This document shows positions 54,520 to 62,575 of a stretch of 64,000 bases of DNA, piece after piece. The stretch is from positions 239,579 to 303,578 of the forward strand of contig JARKVD010000017.1 in the NCBI GenBank assembly GCA_029851835.1, in the 5' to 3' direction. Below the pieces are notes generated by a model that made no database searches, was not told the DNA's origin, and saw only the letters and a program-made list of their open reading frames with translations. Within the stretch, counting starts at the first letter, position 1. Every line of letters begins with the position of its first letter. This DNA comes from Clostridium sp. (lineage in GTDB: Bacteria > Bacillota > Clostridia > Clostridiales > Clostridiaceae). The translations under genes were made by a program, and so were the position numbers.

Positions 54520-55511
54520 TATCCCCTCTCCTTTCTAGCTACTGATATAAAAAATGGAATTCCAATTAATGCTGTAAATATTCCAATTGGAGTTTCATAA
54601 GGATTGAATAACATCCTCGCTGCAATATCTGCATAGGTTAAAAGTACTGCTCCAAGTAAAAAAGAGCATGGTATATTTTTTCTATAATCTTCCCCTAAGA
54701 CTTTTCTAACGATTTGAGGAACTATAAGCCCAACAAAGGCTATATTCTTACCAACAGCCACCGCAGCTGCACACATTGGTATCATAACCATAAGAGTAAT
54801 AAATCTTATTTTTTCAGGATTTTCTCCAAGTCCAATGGCAACATCATCTCCAAGATTTAATATATTTATCTTTGGCGATAATAAAACCGCTATAATAAGT
54901 CCTATAATTCCTACAATAAATACCAGTCTAAAATCTGCCCAGGTTGCATTTCTAAAACCTCCAGCCACCCAAAAACCTATCATCTGCGATTGGTTTGATA
55001 ATAATCCTATTACTGTAGTTAATGAAATAAAAAATGTACTCATAGCCGTTCCTGCTAAAAGTATCTTTGCAATAGAATTATTATTTGCCTTTTTTGATAT
55101 GAAGCCTAAAACTATAATTCCAGTTATCAGTGCTCCTATAAAGGAAGCTATCATTACATTCTTAGTGTTTATTGCAATTCCCGCTGCATAAAAAACAGCT
55201 ATCACTAAAGTTGCTCCCTGGCTTACACCTAATATAGACGGCTCCGCTATAGGGTTTCTTGTAACACCTTGAATCATTGCACCTGTTACTCCTAAAATAC
55301 CTCCTGTAAATAATACAGAAAGTGCCCTTGGAATACGAACATCTCTAATGAGCATTAACTCTAAGTTTTCACTGTAATTAAAGATACTGTCCAAAATATG
55401 TCCAAAATTAATATGGACAGATCCCAGCCTTATGGCTAGAACCAGTCCTCCCATTAGAAGTAACAAACTACAAATTACAAATACTGTTGTATGTTTCTTA
55501 CTTTGTTTCAT
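54519..55511 (-). CDS. Iron-siderophore permease, FecCD family (first)
   Basis: 330 residues, about ten membrane helices. IRDVRIPRALSVLFTGGILGVTGAMIQGVTRNPIAEPSILGVSQGA and FVGLIVPQIVRKVLG are the FecCD hallmarks. The ATG lies 14 bases inside the 3' end of the binding-protein gene, giving tight translational coupling. Forms a heterodimer with the following permease. Confidence 0.93.
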   Translation of the reverse strand: MKQSKKHTTVFVICSLLLLMGGLVLAIRLGSVHINFGHILDSIFNYSENLELMLIRDVRIPRALSVLFTGGILGVTGAMIQGVTRNPIAEPSILGVSQGATLVIAVFYAAGIAINTKNVMIASFIGALITGIIVLGFISKKANNNSIAKILLAGTAMSTFFISLTTVIGLLSNQSQMIGFWVAGGFRNATWADFRLVFIVGIIGLIIAVLLSPKINILNLGDDVAIGLGENPEKIRFITLMVMIPMCAAAVAVGKNIAFVGLIVPQIVRKVLGEDYRKNIPCSFLLGAVLLTYADIAARMLFNPYETPIGIFTALIGIPFFISVARKERG

Positions 55512-56448
55512 TTAACATTTCACCTATTTCATCTACTAATAATTCTCTTCCAACTGAGCTATAACCTTGGTTAAAGTATGGTGATGAATCTAACACTACA
55601 ACCTTACCCTCTTTAACTGCAGGTAAGCTATTCCAAATTGCATTGCTTTCAAGCTGTGCTAAATCCTCTGGTGTTGCTATTAAGAAGATATAATCAGTTT
55701 TAATTGATGCCAGTCCCTCGTAAGTCACAACTGGAAGGCTGATATCACTCTGCTCTGGCATTCCCTCTGGTTTAGCAAGGCCCATATCTTCATATAACAC
55801 GCTACCAAAACCTGCACCATCAAACACAAAGAACTGTCCACCGCTTGCTAGGAATGAAAGATAGGTTGTATCTTCTCCATATTCTGATTTAATCTTATCT
55901 CCTGTTTCCTTAGCCTTTTCTTCATAATCTGCTAACCACTTATCTGCTTCAGCTTCTTTATTAAATACCTTTGCAAAAGTCTTAATGTCATCTTTCCAAT
56001 TTAAAGCTTCTAATTGAATCATAACTGTTGGGGCAATTTCACTTAATTGGTCATACATTTTCTCTTGAACTGTTGATATAACTATTAAATCTGGGTTTAA
56101 GTTCATAACTGCCTCTATATCCATAGTATCCTGCATGCTATATCCTAAAATTTCTGCTCCCTTTAAAGTTTCCTCTAGGTATGAAGGAAACTTAGTGTAG
56201 TCATAAGCATCACTGTTGGCAGTTCCTATAACCTTATATCCTAAAATTGATAAAATATCACTATTACCACTTAAATCTACTATTTTTTGAGGCTCTGCTG
56301 GGATTTGCACCTCACCTCTTACATCTGTCACTATTACAGTATTTTCTGCTGACTTATTCTCACCTTGACTGTCCTTAACTCCACATCCCACAAGCATTAC
56401 AGCCGCCACACAGGAAATCACTAATGTCTTCAAAAAATTTTTCTTCAT
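55498..56448 (-). CDS. Iron-siderophore-binding lipoprotein
   Basis: 316 residues. Lipobox LVGC with Cys22 anchors it to the outer face of the membrane. It is a class III (helical-backbone) solute-binding protein: VDLSGNSDILSILGYKVIGTA, NPDLIVIS, and the C-terminal lobe with EGMPEQSDISLPVVTYEGLASIKTDYIF. The type resembles YclQ/FecB/FepB. Binds ferric siderophore and passes it to the permeases. First gene of a five-gene operon. A near-perfect Fur box lies 65 bases upstream. Confidence 0.93.
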   Translation of the reverse strand: MKKNFLKTLVISCVAAVMLVGCGVKDSQGENKSAENTVIVTDVRGEVQIPAEPQKIVDLSGNSDILSILGYKVIGTANSDAYDYTKFPSYLEETLKGAEILGYSMQDTMDIEAVMNLNPDLIVISTVQEKMYDQLSEIAPTVMIQLEALNWKDDIKTFAKVFNKEAEADKWLADYEEKAKETGDKIKSEYGEDTTYLSFLASGGQFFVFDGAGFGSVLYEDMGLAKPEGMPEQSDISLPVVTYEGLASIKTDYIFLIATPEDLAQLESNAIWNSLPAVKEGKVVVLDSSPYFNQGYSSVGRELLVDEIGEMLNETK

Positions 56449-56512
56449 AGTATACCTCCATCTATTCTTTATCTATTATCTTTCGTTGTTATTCATTCGT
56501 TCCAATTGTATA

Positions 56513-56527
56513 TGATACTCATTATCA
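56513..56527 (-). promoter_or_regulatory. Fur box of the siderophore operon
   Basis: TGATACTCATTATCA on the plus strand (TGATAATGAGTATCA on the operon strand) matches TGATAATNATTATCA at all but one position. Confidence 0.8.
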
Positions 56528-56705
56528 TTACAATATTTGCACCTAATTTAATAATTTTATCATCCATTAGAATAATTTATGCATAATAAATAAGGCTCTA
56601 TACATATTATATCCAAAGTCAAATAAATAAATTTGTAAGTCTCTGCAATATAAAAATCTATAACTATTTACAAAATCCTATATGCAATAGAAGCAAAAAA
56701 TAAAA

Positions 56706-56738
56706 ATAGACGTAGTATCCCGAAGAATACCACGTCTT
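56706..56738. terminator. Hairpin in the spacer between iron operon and pirin gene
   Basis: AGACGTAGTAT and ATACCACGTCT arms (one mismatch). It may end a pirin-gene transcript that runs past 56857. The rest of 56528-56856 shows nothing. Confidence 0.5.
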
Positions 56739-56856
56739 GATCATTAATATATTCTATTAAATTCTGTAAATACAACTAAAGGAAATTCCATTTAAAATAG
56801 CTATTAATTTTTATATAATACTAAAATTTTTGTGCAAGTAAATTAGTTTTTATTCC

Positions 56857-57738
56857 TTAAAAGATTTCAGTACCAAATTTATTATTTCTAAAATCTTCAA
56901 ATGCTTCATTTATTTCTTCTATTGTATTCATTACAAATGGACCATATGATACAATTGGTTCATTTATTGGCTCTCCGCTTAAAACAACAAATAATGCATC
57001 TTCCGTAATTGATTCAACTAAAATATTTCCATCTATATTATCAAATAAAATAAAATCTTTTTCTTCGCATACTTTATCTTCATTTATTTTAATTTTTCCT
57101 TTTAAAACAAGTATCCCTGTATTAAAACTGCTTGGCTCATTTAGAGTAATTTCTCCATAAGCCTTTAAGTTTACATTATAAATATTCATTTTAGTAAAAG
57201 TACTAGCAGGCCCTTTTATACCATTAAACTCACCAGCAATAATGCTAACTTCACCTTTACCAGCATCAAGCTTTAATGTTCCCATATCTTCTTTTAATAA
57301 AGGTTGATATTTAGGCTCTATCATCTTCTTATCCTTAGGAAGGTTAACCCAAAGTTGAATCATATGAAGAGTACCACCATTTTTACTGAACTCTGTTTCA
57401 TGATATTCTTTATGCATAATTCCTGATGCAGCAGTCATCCACTGGACATCTCCAGGACCTATAATTCCGTGATTTCCCTTATTATCATGGTGCTCAACCT
57501 TTCCCTCATAAGCAATTGTTACTGTTTCAAAACCACGATGAGGATGAGCTCCAACCCCTAATCTAATTGATGATGGCTCATAATAGTGTGGTGCATGATA
57601 ATCTAATAATAAAAATGGAGATAAGCGCTTCATATCATTAACTGCCGCCGGTAAGTATTGTGATACTTTAAATCCATCTCCAACCATATGAGATTCTGGT
57701 CCTTTAAATATACGTTCTATAGTTCTAATCTTTGTCAT
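56857..57738 (-). CDS. Pirin-family bicupin protein
   Basis: 293 residues. The N-terminal cupin holds the pirin metal site: HPHRGFETVTIAYEGKVEHHDN with two His in HPHRG, a later His and the Glu/His of the second motif (GDVQWMTAASGIMHKEYH). A second, weaker cupin domain fills about 170-280 (pirin C). Bacterial pirins act as quercetin dioxygenases or modulate enzymes; the role here is open. Start ATG 57738 after AAGGAGAG. The MarR gene and an operator shared with it (57789-57806) lie upstream, so MarR very probably controls it. Confidence 0.92.
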   Translation of the reverse strand: MTKIRTIERIFKGPESHMVGDGFKVSQYLPAAVNDMKRLSPFLLLDYHAPHYYEPSSIRLGVGAHPHRGFETVTIAYEGKVEHHDNKGNHGIIGPGDVQWMTAASGIMHKEYHETEFSKNGGTLHMIQLWVNLPKDKKMIEPKYQPLLKEDMGTLKLDAGKGEVSIIAGEFNGIKGPASTFTKMNIYNVNLKAYGEITLNEPSSFNTGILVLKGKIKINEDKVCEEKDFILFDNIDGNILVESITEDALFVVLSGEPINEPIVSYGPFVMNTIEEINEAFEDFRNNKFGTEIF

Positions 57739-57788
57739 TATTATTCTCTCCTTCATTTTAAATTTATAATCCACTTTTACGCTCAACT

Positions 57789-57806
57789 TATCACTAATTA
57801 GTGATA
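57789..57806. promoter_or_regulatory. MarR operator, site 1 (before the pirin gene)
   Basis: TATCACTAATTAGTGATA, a perfect 18-bp palindrome, identical to the site at 58282-58299. Confidence 0.85.
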
Positions 57807-57827
57807 TTTATTTAAAAAAATTATTTT

Positions 57828-58271
57828 TTATTGATTTTTAAATTTTTTTAATATATTTTTTAGAGTAGTTTTTTCTTCATCACTTAAGACTTCAAAAATA
57901 CTTATAATATTATTAATATGATTAGGTAAGATTTGCTCTATAACCTCTTTCCCTTTTCCCGTTAATGATATTATAAATGACCTCTTATCTTCAGGATCTT
58001 GACTCTTTTTTACTAATCCTTCTTTCTCTAAATTTTTTATAACTACTGTGATATTCCCAGACGTAGTTAATATTTTTTCTATTAATTCACAGATTCGCAA
58101 ATCACCTTTATTATATAAAGCCTCTAAAACCCCAAATTGAGCAGGTGTTAATCCAGACTCTTTCACAGTCTCAAGCTCCTTCTTATGAATTTCATGCTCT
58201 GCTCTTGTAAAAACAACTAGAGTAGATAATGTTAATTGATTTTCTTTAATTAATTTTTTTATATCTTCCAT
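57828..58271 (-). CDS. MarR-family repressor
   Basis: 147 residues of the winged-helix MarR family: GLTPAQFGVLEALYNKGDLRICELIEKILTTSGNITVVIKNLEKEGLVKKSQDPEDKRSFIISLTGKGKEVI shows the recognition helix and the DxRxxxxxLT wing (DKRSFIISLT). Helical dimer ends flank it. It most resembles the OhrR/HosA-like branch that pairs with redox or electrophile genes. One identical palindrome lies before this gene and one before the pirin gene, so it represses both. The ligand is unknown; no conserved reactive Cys is evident. Confidence 0.92.
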   Translation of the reverse strand: MEDIKKLIKENQLTLSTLVVFTRAEHEIHKKELETVKESGLTPAQFGVLEALYNKGDLRICELIEKILTTSGNITVVIKNLEKEGLVKKSQDPEDKRSFIISLTGKGKEVIEQILPNHINNIISIFEVLSDEEKTTLKNILKKFKNQ

Positions 58272-58281
58272 GACTCTAATA

Positions 58282-58299
58282 TATCACTAATTAGTGATA
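58282..58299. promoter_or_regulatory. MarR operator, site 2 (before marR itself)
   Basis: TATCACTAATTAGTGATA, perfect palindrome 11 bases upstream of the marR start codon, implying autoregulation. Confidence 0.85.
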
Positions 58300-58360
58300 T
58301 TGTCAAATAATATTTTATCTCTAAGATTTCCCTAAGATTACGCCCAAGCTAGGCGCACAT

Positions 58361-58398
58361 AAAAAAGCTGAAATCTCATATTGATTTCAGCTTTTTTA
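58361..58398. terminator. Terminator near the marR upstream region
   Basis: AAAAAAGCTGAAATC pairs with GATTTCAGCTTTTTT, bidirectional. It is the probable end of the dus transcript. Confidence 0.85.
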
Positions 58399-58497
58399 AA
58401 TATACCTTTATACCATTTAAGTGCCCCTAATTATGAACCCTTCTTCTATCTGACACTTATATTATCCGCTCAGTGCTCCTATTTTTCTTATAATAAT

Positions 58498-59463
58498 CTA
58501 ATAGTGATTGCTAAACAGCCCTGCTCCCTTAATGATTTCCTGATCATTAAATAAGCTGTTAACAGCATCTTTATAATCCTTTAGTTTTTGTGATTTCTTT
58601 ATTCTCTTTAAATACTTTTTACTATCAGAGAAGATATAAATCATGTAATTCCATAATTCTTTCATTCTAAATAGAGTTATAGTTTCATCCTTAAATAGCT
58701 CCATGTACTGATACATAACTTCATCATGAAAGGCTCTTATTAAATCCTTTTCCACTAGAGCATGATTTTTTATCTCACTTATTAAGCCTGGATTGGCAAG
58801 TAAACCTCGTCCTATCATAAAAGTATCAATGTTTGGTATTTCCTGAGCTAGCTTCTCAAAGCCCTCAGATGTGAAGATATCTCCGTTATAACATAGAGGG
58901 TTTGTACTTAATTCAATTGCATCTTTAAACACCTTCATATTAGGTGTATTCTTATATCCATCCTTTTGAGTTCTAGGGTGGATAATTAATTCTTCCATGG
59001 GATACTTATTATAGATTTTAATAAGCTCATAAAACTCTTCTGGATTTTCCTTTCCAATTCGAGTTTTAACGGAAATTTTCATATGGTCAATCTTATAAAT
59101 CTCCTCTAGGAATTTATCAAGTTCTTCTCTAAAAGCCAAGAATCCTGAACCTCTGCCCTTTGATACTACTGTTCCTGATGGACATCCAAGATTTAAATTT
59201 ATCTCATTATAGCCAAGCTGCTGTAGTTTCCTAGCAGTTGTAATAAAACCTCTTGCATCGTTGGTAAGTATCTGCGGTACTATATAAAGACCTTGGTTAT
59301 TCTCTGGAAGCACATCCCTAAGCTCCTTAGTTTTAAAGCTTTTGCTTCTGTTTGGAACAACAAAAGGTGTAAAGTATTTATCAATGTTATGAAAGATTTT
59401 TTCATAGGCATTTCTATAAATGAATCCTGTAATTCCTTCCATTGGCGCTAAATAGTATTTCAT
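58498..59463 (-). CDS. tRNA-dihydrouridine synthase
   Basis: 321 residues, FMN enzyme that reduces uridine in tRNA D-loops. APMEGITGFIYRNAY at the N-terminus, LNLGCPSGTVVSKGRGSGFL with catalytic Cys94, KTRIGKENPEEF, LIIHPRTQKDGY and GDIFTSEG, FMIGRGLLANPGL are the Dus TIM-barrel motifs. It resembles a clostridial Dus family distinct from DusB, with a compact C-terminal helix domain. Start after AAAGGAG. Confidence 0.92.
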   Translation of the reverse strand: MKYYLAPMEGITGFIYRNAYEKIFHNIDKYFTPFVVPNRSKSFKTKELRDVLPENNQGLYIVPQILTNDARGFITTARKLQQLGYNEINLNLGCPSGTVVSKGRGSGFLAFREELDKFLEEIYKIDHMKISVKTRIGKENPEEFYELIKIYNKYPMEELIIHPRTQKDGYKNTPNMKVFKDAIELSTNPLCYNGDIFTSEGFEKLAQEIPNIDTFMIGRGLLANPGLISEIKNHALVEKDLIRAFHDEVMYQYMELFKDETITLFRMKELWNYMIYIFSDSKKYLKRIKKSQKLKDYKDAVNSLFNDQEIIKGAGLFSNHY

Positions 59464-59580
59464 TTAATTACTCCTTTGTAATATAAAATTCTAAAACACA
59501 TTATAGCAGTATTATAGTTTGTCCGCTAGATAATAAAATTTTCTATTTAATTTCTACACTTTGCATTCAAACCTTTAAAA

Positions 59581-60183
59581 TTAATTTTTAGACTTAACAA
59601 CAAGTTCTTCAATTTTTATAGCAGGAAGGTTCTCACCGTTAAATTCATTCTTTGTAATTATCCCTTTAACCTGTAACCATGTATCAGTTTCCGGCCATTG
59701 ATCATCATAAATCCCCTGTAATCCAAAAAAGTTTTCATGACTATGATCTTCATGGGACTCATCAAAATACCTTCCTACAATATATGCAGGATTTTTCTCA
59801 TCATCGATCTTATATACAACGCCCTCATAACTGATTTCTCTTCCCACATATTTATTTAGATTAATATGAAGTTCATCCAGTGCAGCTATAAAGTTATCCT
59901 CTTCAAGTTCAATAATCCCATCTCCTAAATCAATTTCTTCAGTAACTAACTCATCATTTCCATATATGTCTAATTCACAGCTTTGAATTTCATTATTATT
60001 CTTTATCATATCAGGAAGTACCTTCTCCTGAAGAAATTTTTCATAATCATCTTCTATATAAGCTTCTTCTTTATCTACACCCTCAATATATTCGTCTTTT
60101 CTTGTATATCCAACTATAACTATAACTATGACTGATACTAATGCCAATCCTATTATTCCAATGTATTTTTTATTTAATCCCAT
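59581..60183 (-). CDS. Membrane-anchored protein with DUF1980/OB-like C-terminal domain
   Basis: About 200 residues. One N-terminal membrane helix (IGIIGLALVSVIVIVIVGY) is followed by an acidic linker and a C-terminal domain (about 120-200). GREISYEGVVYKID, GRYF and WLQVKGIITKNEF resemble the last domain of the TIGR03943/YcgQ group that partners the YcgR permease. The usual CCAAD element is replaced by a His-rich HEDHSHEN segment, which could bind metal. The start is uncertain: ATG 60183 has a weak AGTAGGG site, ATG 60252 has none. No permease partner nearby. Confidence 0.55.
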   Translation of the reverse strand: MGLNKKYIGIIGLALVSVIVIVIVGYTRKDEYIEGVDKEEAYIEDDYEKFLQEKVLPDMIKNNNEIQSCELDIYGNDELVTEEIDLGDGIIELEEDNFIAALDELHINLNKYVGREISYEGVVYKIDDEKNPAYIVGRYFDESHEDHSHENFFGLQGIYDDQWPETDTWLQVKGIITKNEFNGENLPAIKIEELVVKSKN

Positions 60184-60309
60184 TCCAAACCCTACTTTCC
60201 TATTAAATTCTTCTTTAGTATTTAAACTTTTATGGTATTGCTCATTAAACATATTAAAATTATATATTTTAACTTTAATAAATACAATAATAGAAACTTG
60301 GAGATAAAT

Positions 60310-60347
60310 AAAGCCTATAAAAGAATTGCTTCTTTCATAGGCTTTTA
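60310..60347 (-). terminator. Terminator of the NhaC-type transporter gene
   Basis: AGCCTATGAAAGAA pairs with TTCTTTTATAGGCT, then TTATTT on the minus strand. Confidence 0.8.
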
Positions 60348-60364
60348 CTATTTTATTTATTATT

Positions 60365-61906
60365 TTATTTATCTCTTTTACTTCTTTTATTCAATATCAC
60401 AAGAATTATCACTAATAAGACTATTGAGCTTCCTAATGTAAGCCAAACATTATTAGTAAATCCTGCAACTATATATCCAACAAAACAACATCCAGCAACA
60501 ACTAATGTATATGGAAGCTGTGTTGATACGTGGTCAATATGATTACATCCCGCTCCCGTTGATGAAAGGATTGTTGTATCTGAAATTGGTGAACAGTGGT
60601 CTCCAAATACAGCTCCTGCAAGAGTAGCTGAAAGGCTTACAGTGACAAGCTCTGGTGCTACTGCTGAACATATCATGACAACGATAGGAATTAAAATTCC
60701 AAAAGTTCCCCAAGATGTACCCATTGCAAAAGCAAGTCCACCTGCAACTAAGAATATTATAGCTGGAATTAAAGCTGCTGGCATATTAGATGTTGCAACT
60801 AGATTTCCAACGAATTCTCCAGTTCCTAAAAGATCTCTACAAACACCACTAATTGTCCATGCTAAAGTTAAGATTATGAAGGCACCAACCATTGATTTTA
60901 CTCCTTCTCCTATGCCATCCATAAAATCTTTGAAAGATACAACCTTACGTGGTACAAATAAGAAAAATGCAACTATTAAGCCTCCAAACCCTGCCATAGC
61001 AAGAGCTGACCCTGCATCAGTGTTTCCAAAACCTTCTGCAATTGTCATTCCACCTTCAAAGTACCCTCCAACATAAAGCATAGAAAATACTGCAAAGATT
61101 ATAAGTGCAAGGATTGGTAATATAAGATCATAAACCTTTCCTTTAGAAGAAATATTCATTGCAGAAAGCTCGTCCTCTGCAACTGCAGCTTCAATAGCTG
61201 CACTATCTTTACCGCTTCTTGCAGCTGCTTCAAATTTAGCCATTGGACCAAACTCAATATTGGTAACACATAGTATAATAACCATAATTAAAGTTAATAT
61301 TGCATATAGATTAAATGGAATAGTTGCCATAAAAGTTTGCATTCCATTAATTGCAGTACCATTTACTGTTAAACCATCCATCTGTGAGATAACTGATGCT
61401 GCCCATGATGAAATTGGTGCTATGATACAAATTGGTGCTGCTGTAGCATCGATGATATAAGCAAGTTTTGCTCTTGATATATGATGCTTATCTGTTACAG
61501 GTTTCATAACTGTTCCAATTGTTAAACAGTTAAAATAATCATCTATAAATATAAGTCCTCCAAGAAGAGATGTTCCAAGCTGTGCTCCCTTTTTTGATTT
61601 AATCTTATTGGCAGCCCAATCACCATAAGCTCTTGAACCACCAGCCATAGTAATTACTGTAACTAAAGCTCCTAAACATGCCAGGAAAATAATGATAGCT
61701 GCATTGTCTCCAAGCTGCTGTGCCATTAAACCAAAGGTAACATCTATAGCTTTTACTACTCCACCACCAGTTGAAAATGCATAAATTAAAGTACCTGATA
61801 AAATTCCGATTATAAGTGATGAAATAACCTCTTTTGTTAATAAAGCTAATGCGATAGCTATGATTGGTGGTATTATTGATAACCACCCTGCGTTAATTGC
61901 GTCCAT
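60365..61906 (-). CDS. NhaC-family transporter under lysine riboswitch control (LysW-like)
   Basis: 513 residues, about twelve membrane helices. LSIIPPIIAIALALLTKEVISSLIIGILSGTLIYAFSTGGG, DDYFNCLTIGTVMKPVTDKHHISRAKLAYIIDATAAPICIIAPISSWAA and GTSWGTFGILIPI are typical of NhaC-type proteins named Na+/H+ antiporters. A lysine riboswitch precedes it, and riboswitch-linked NhaC proteins were proposed in comparative genomics to be lysine transporters (LysW). So lysine uptake is more likely than pH control. Start after AAGGGGGAAC. Three dispersed repeats lie between riboswitch and gene. Confidence 0.87.
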   Translation of the reverse strand: MDAINAGWLSIIPPIIAIALALLTKEVISSLIIGILSGTLIYAFSTGGGVVKAIDVTFGLMAQQLGDNAAIIIFLACLGALVTVITMAGGSRAYGDWAANKIKSKKGAQLGTSLLGGLIFIDDYFNCLTIGTVMKPVTDKHHISRAKLAYIIDATAAPICIIAPISSWAASVISQMDGLTVNGTAINGMQTFMATIPFNLYAILTLIMVIILCVTNIEFGPMAKFEAAARSGKDSAAIEAAVAEDELSAMNISSKGKVYDLILPILALIIFAVFSMLYVGGYFEGGMTIAEGFGNTDAGSALAMAGFGGLIVAFFLFVPRKVVSFKDFMDGIGEGVKSMVGAFIILTLAWTISGVCRDLLGTGEFVGNLVATSNMPAALIPAIIFLVAGGLAFAMGTSWGTFGILIPIVVMICSAVAPELVTVSLSATLAGAVFGDHCSPISDTTILSSTGAGCNHIDHVSTQLPYTLVVAGCCFVGYIVAGFTNNVWLTLGSSIVLLVIILVILNKRSKRDK

Positions 61907-61970
61907 TTTAAGTTCCCCCTTGTACTTTTGTTATTTTTTTCTTTCATCCATAATGTTTGCGCAAACCATT

Positions 61971-62184
61971 TTAAATGAATCTCCGCCTCATATTCGTTCG
62001 GTGGAGTATTTTCACCTAAGCCAAATCAAATGTTGACTAAAGGAAACTCCTTCTCTCTACGTTCGAAGGAGTAAGTTCCACTAACCAAATCATAGATTTG
62101 GAGTGTCACTTAATGAAACTTCGCCTCACTTACGTTTGGTGAAGTATTTTCGCCTAAACCAAATCAAAGATTTGGAGGCTCAAA
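61971..62184. repeat. Dispersed repeat, three tandem copies between lysine riboswitch and gene
   Basis: Copies at about 61971-62040, 62037-62113 and 62110-62184, each sharing TTAA or CTAA junctions. The middle copy is the best consensus; the outer two have TCCGCC/GGTGGA or TTCGCC/GGTGAA arms that changed together, keeping the hairpin. Confidence 0.88.
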
Positions 62185-62219
62185 TAAAAAAGTCCTGAGC
62201 TTCAATCACTCAAGACTTA
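62185..62219 (-). terminator. Lysine-riboswitch terminator of the NhaC-type gene
   Basis: AAGTCTTGAGTGAT...GCTCAGGACTT followed by TTTTATTTG on the minus strand; stem closely related to those at 35231 and 35376. Confidence 0.85.
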
Positions 62220-62268
62220 ATAACAAAAATGCAACGTAATAAAAACACGCTAAAATTTCATCAAAACA

Positions 62269-62440
62269 TCTATCATGACAGCTCTCCACAAATTGCTTTG
62301 TGACAGTGATATGCATGTTATGCCTATCCCCAGCTTGTGATCTTAAAGCGTCAATCACAAACTTCGGCAGTTTTTCCTTTTTATCTATTTCATAGTGCTT
62401 AACTCCACAGATATACTCTTAAAAACCGCAACCTCTATCA
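62269..62440 (-). promoter_or_regulatory. Lysine riboswitch (L-box) of the NhaC-type transporter
   Basis: Minus strand: GATAGAGGTTGCGG, AAGAGTATATC, GGAAAAACTGCCGAAG, CTGGGGATAGGCAT, CACTGTCACAAAGC and TTTGTGGAGAGCTGTCATG, in the lysine-aptamer order. Lysine should promote the terminator at 62185-62219. Confidence 0.93.
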
Positions 62441-62545
62441 AAACTTTATTTATTCTATGAATTCATTATATACCATGTCCAACAAAAAGTAAATATTTTA
62501 ATAATAATTTGTTTTTTTGTCATTTTCTATGTTTTTATAAAATTA

Positions 62546-62561
62546 TGGCACGAAAAATGCT
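62546..62561 (+). promoter_or_regulatory. Possible sigma-54 promoter pointing into the nitroreductase gene (antisense)
   Basis: TGGCACGAAAAATGCT matches TGGCAC-N5-TTGC at all but one fixed base, with correct GG-GC spacing. It would read antisense into the nitroreductase gene; chance is a fair explanation. Confidence 0.25.
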
Positions 62562-62575
62562 TAACTGTTAATTTA

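Noticed and set aside
58418..58465. Possible further copy of the dispersed repeat near the dus gene
   Set aside because: Only the short TTAAGTG/CACTTA ends match; the inner hairpin arms are absent.
60232..60441. 69-codon plus-strand frame between the DUF1980-like and NhaC-type genes
   Set aside because: Runs through a terminator and has no start signal or protein-like composition.
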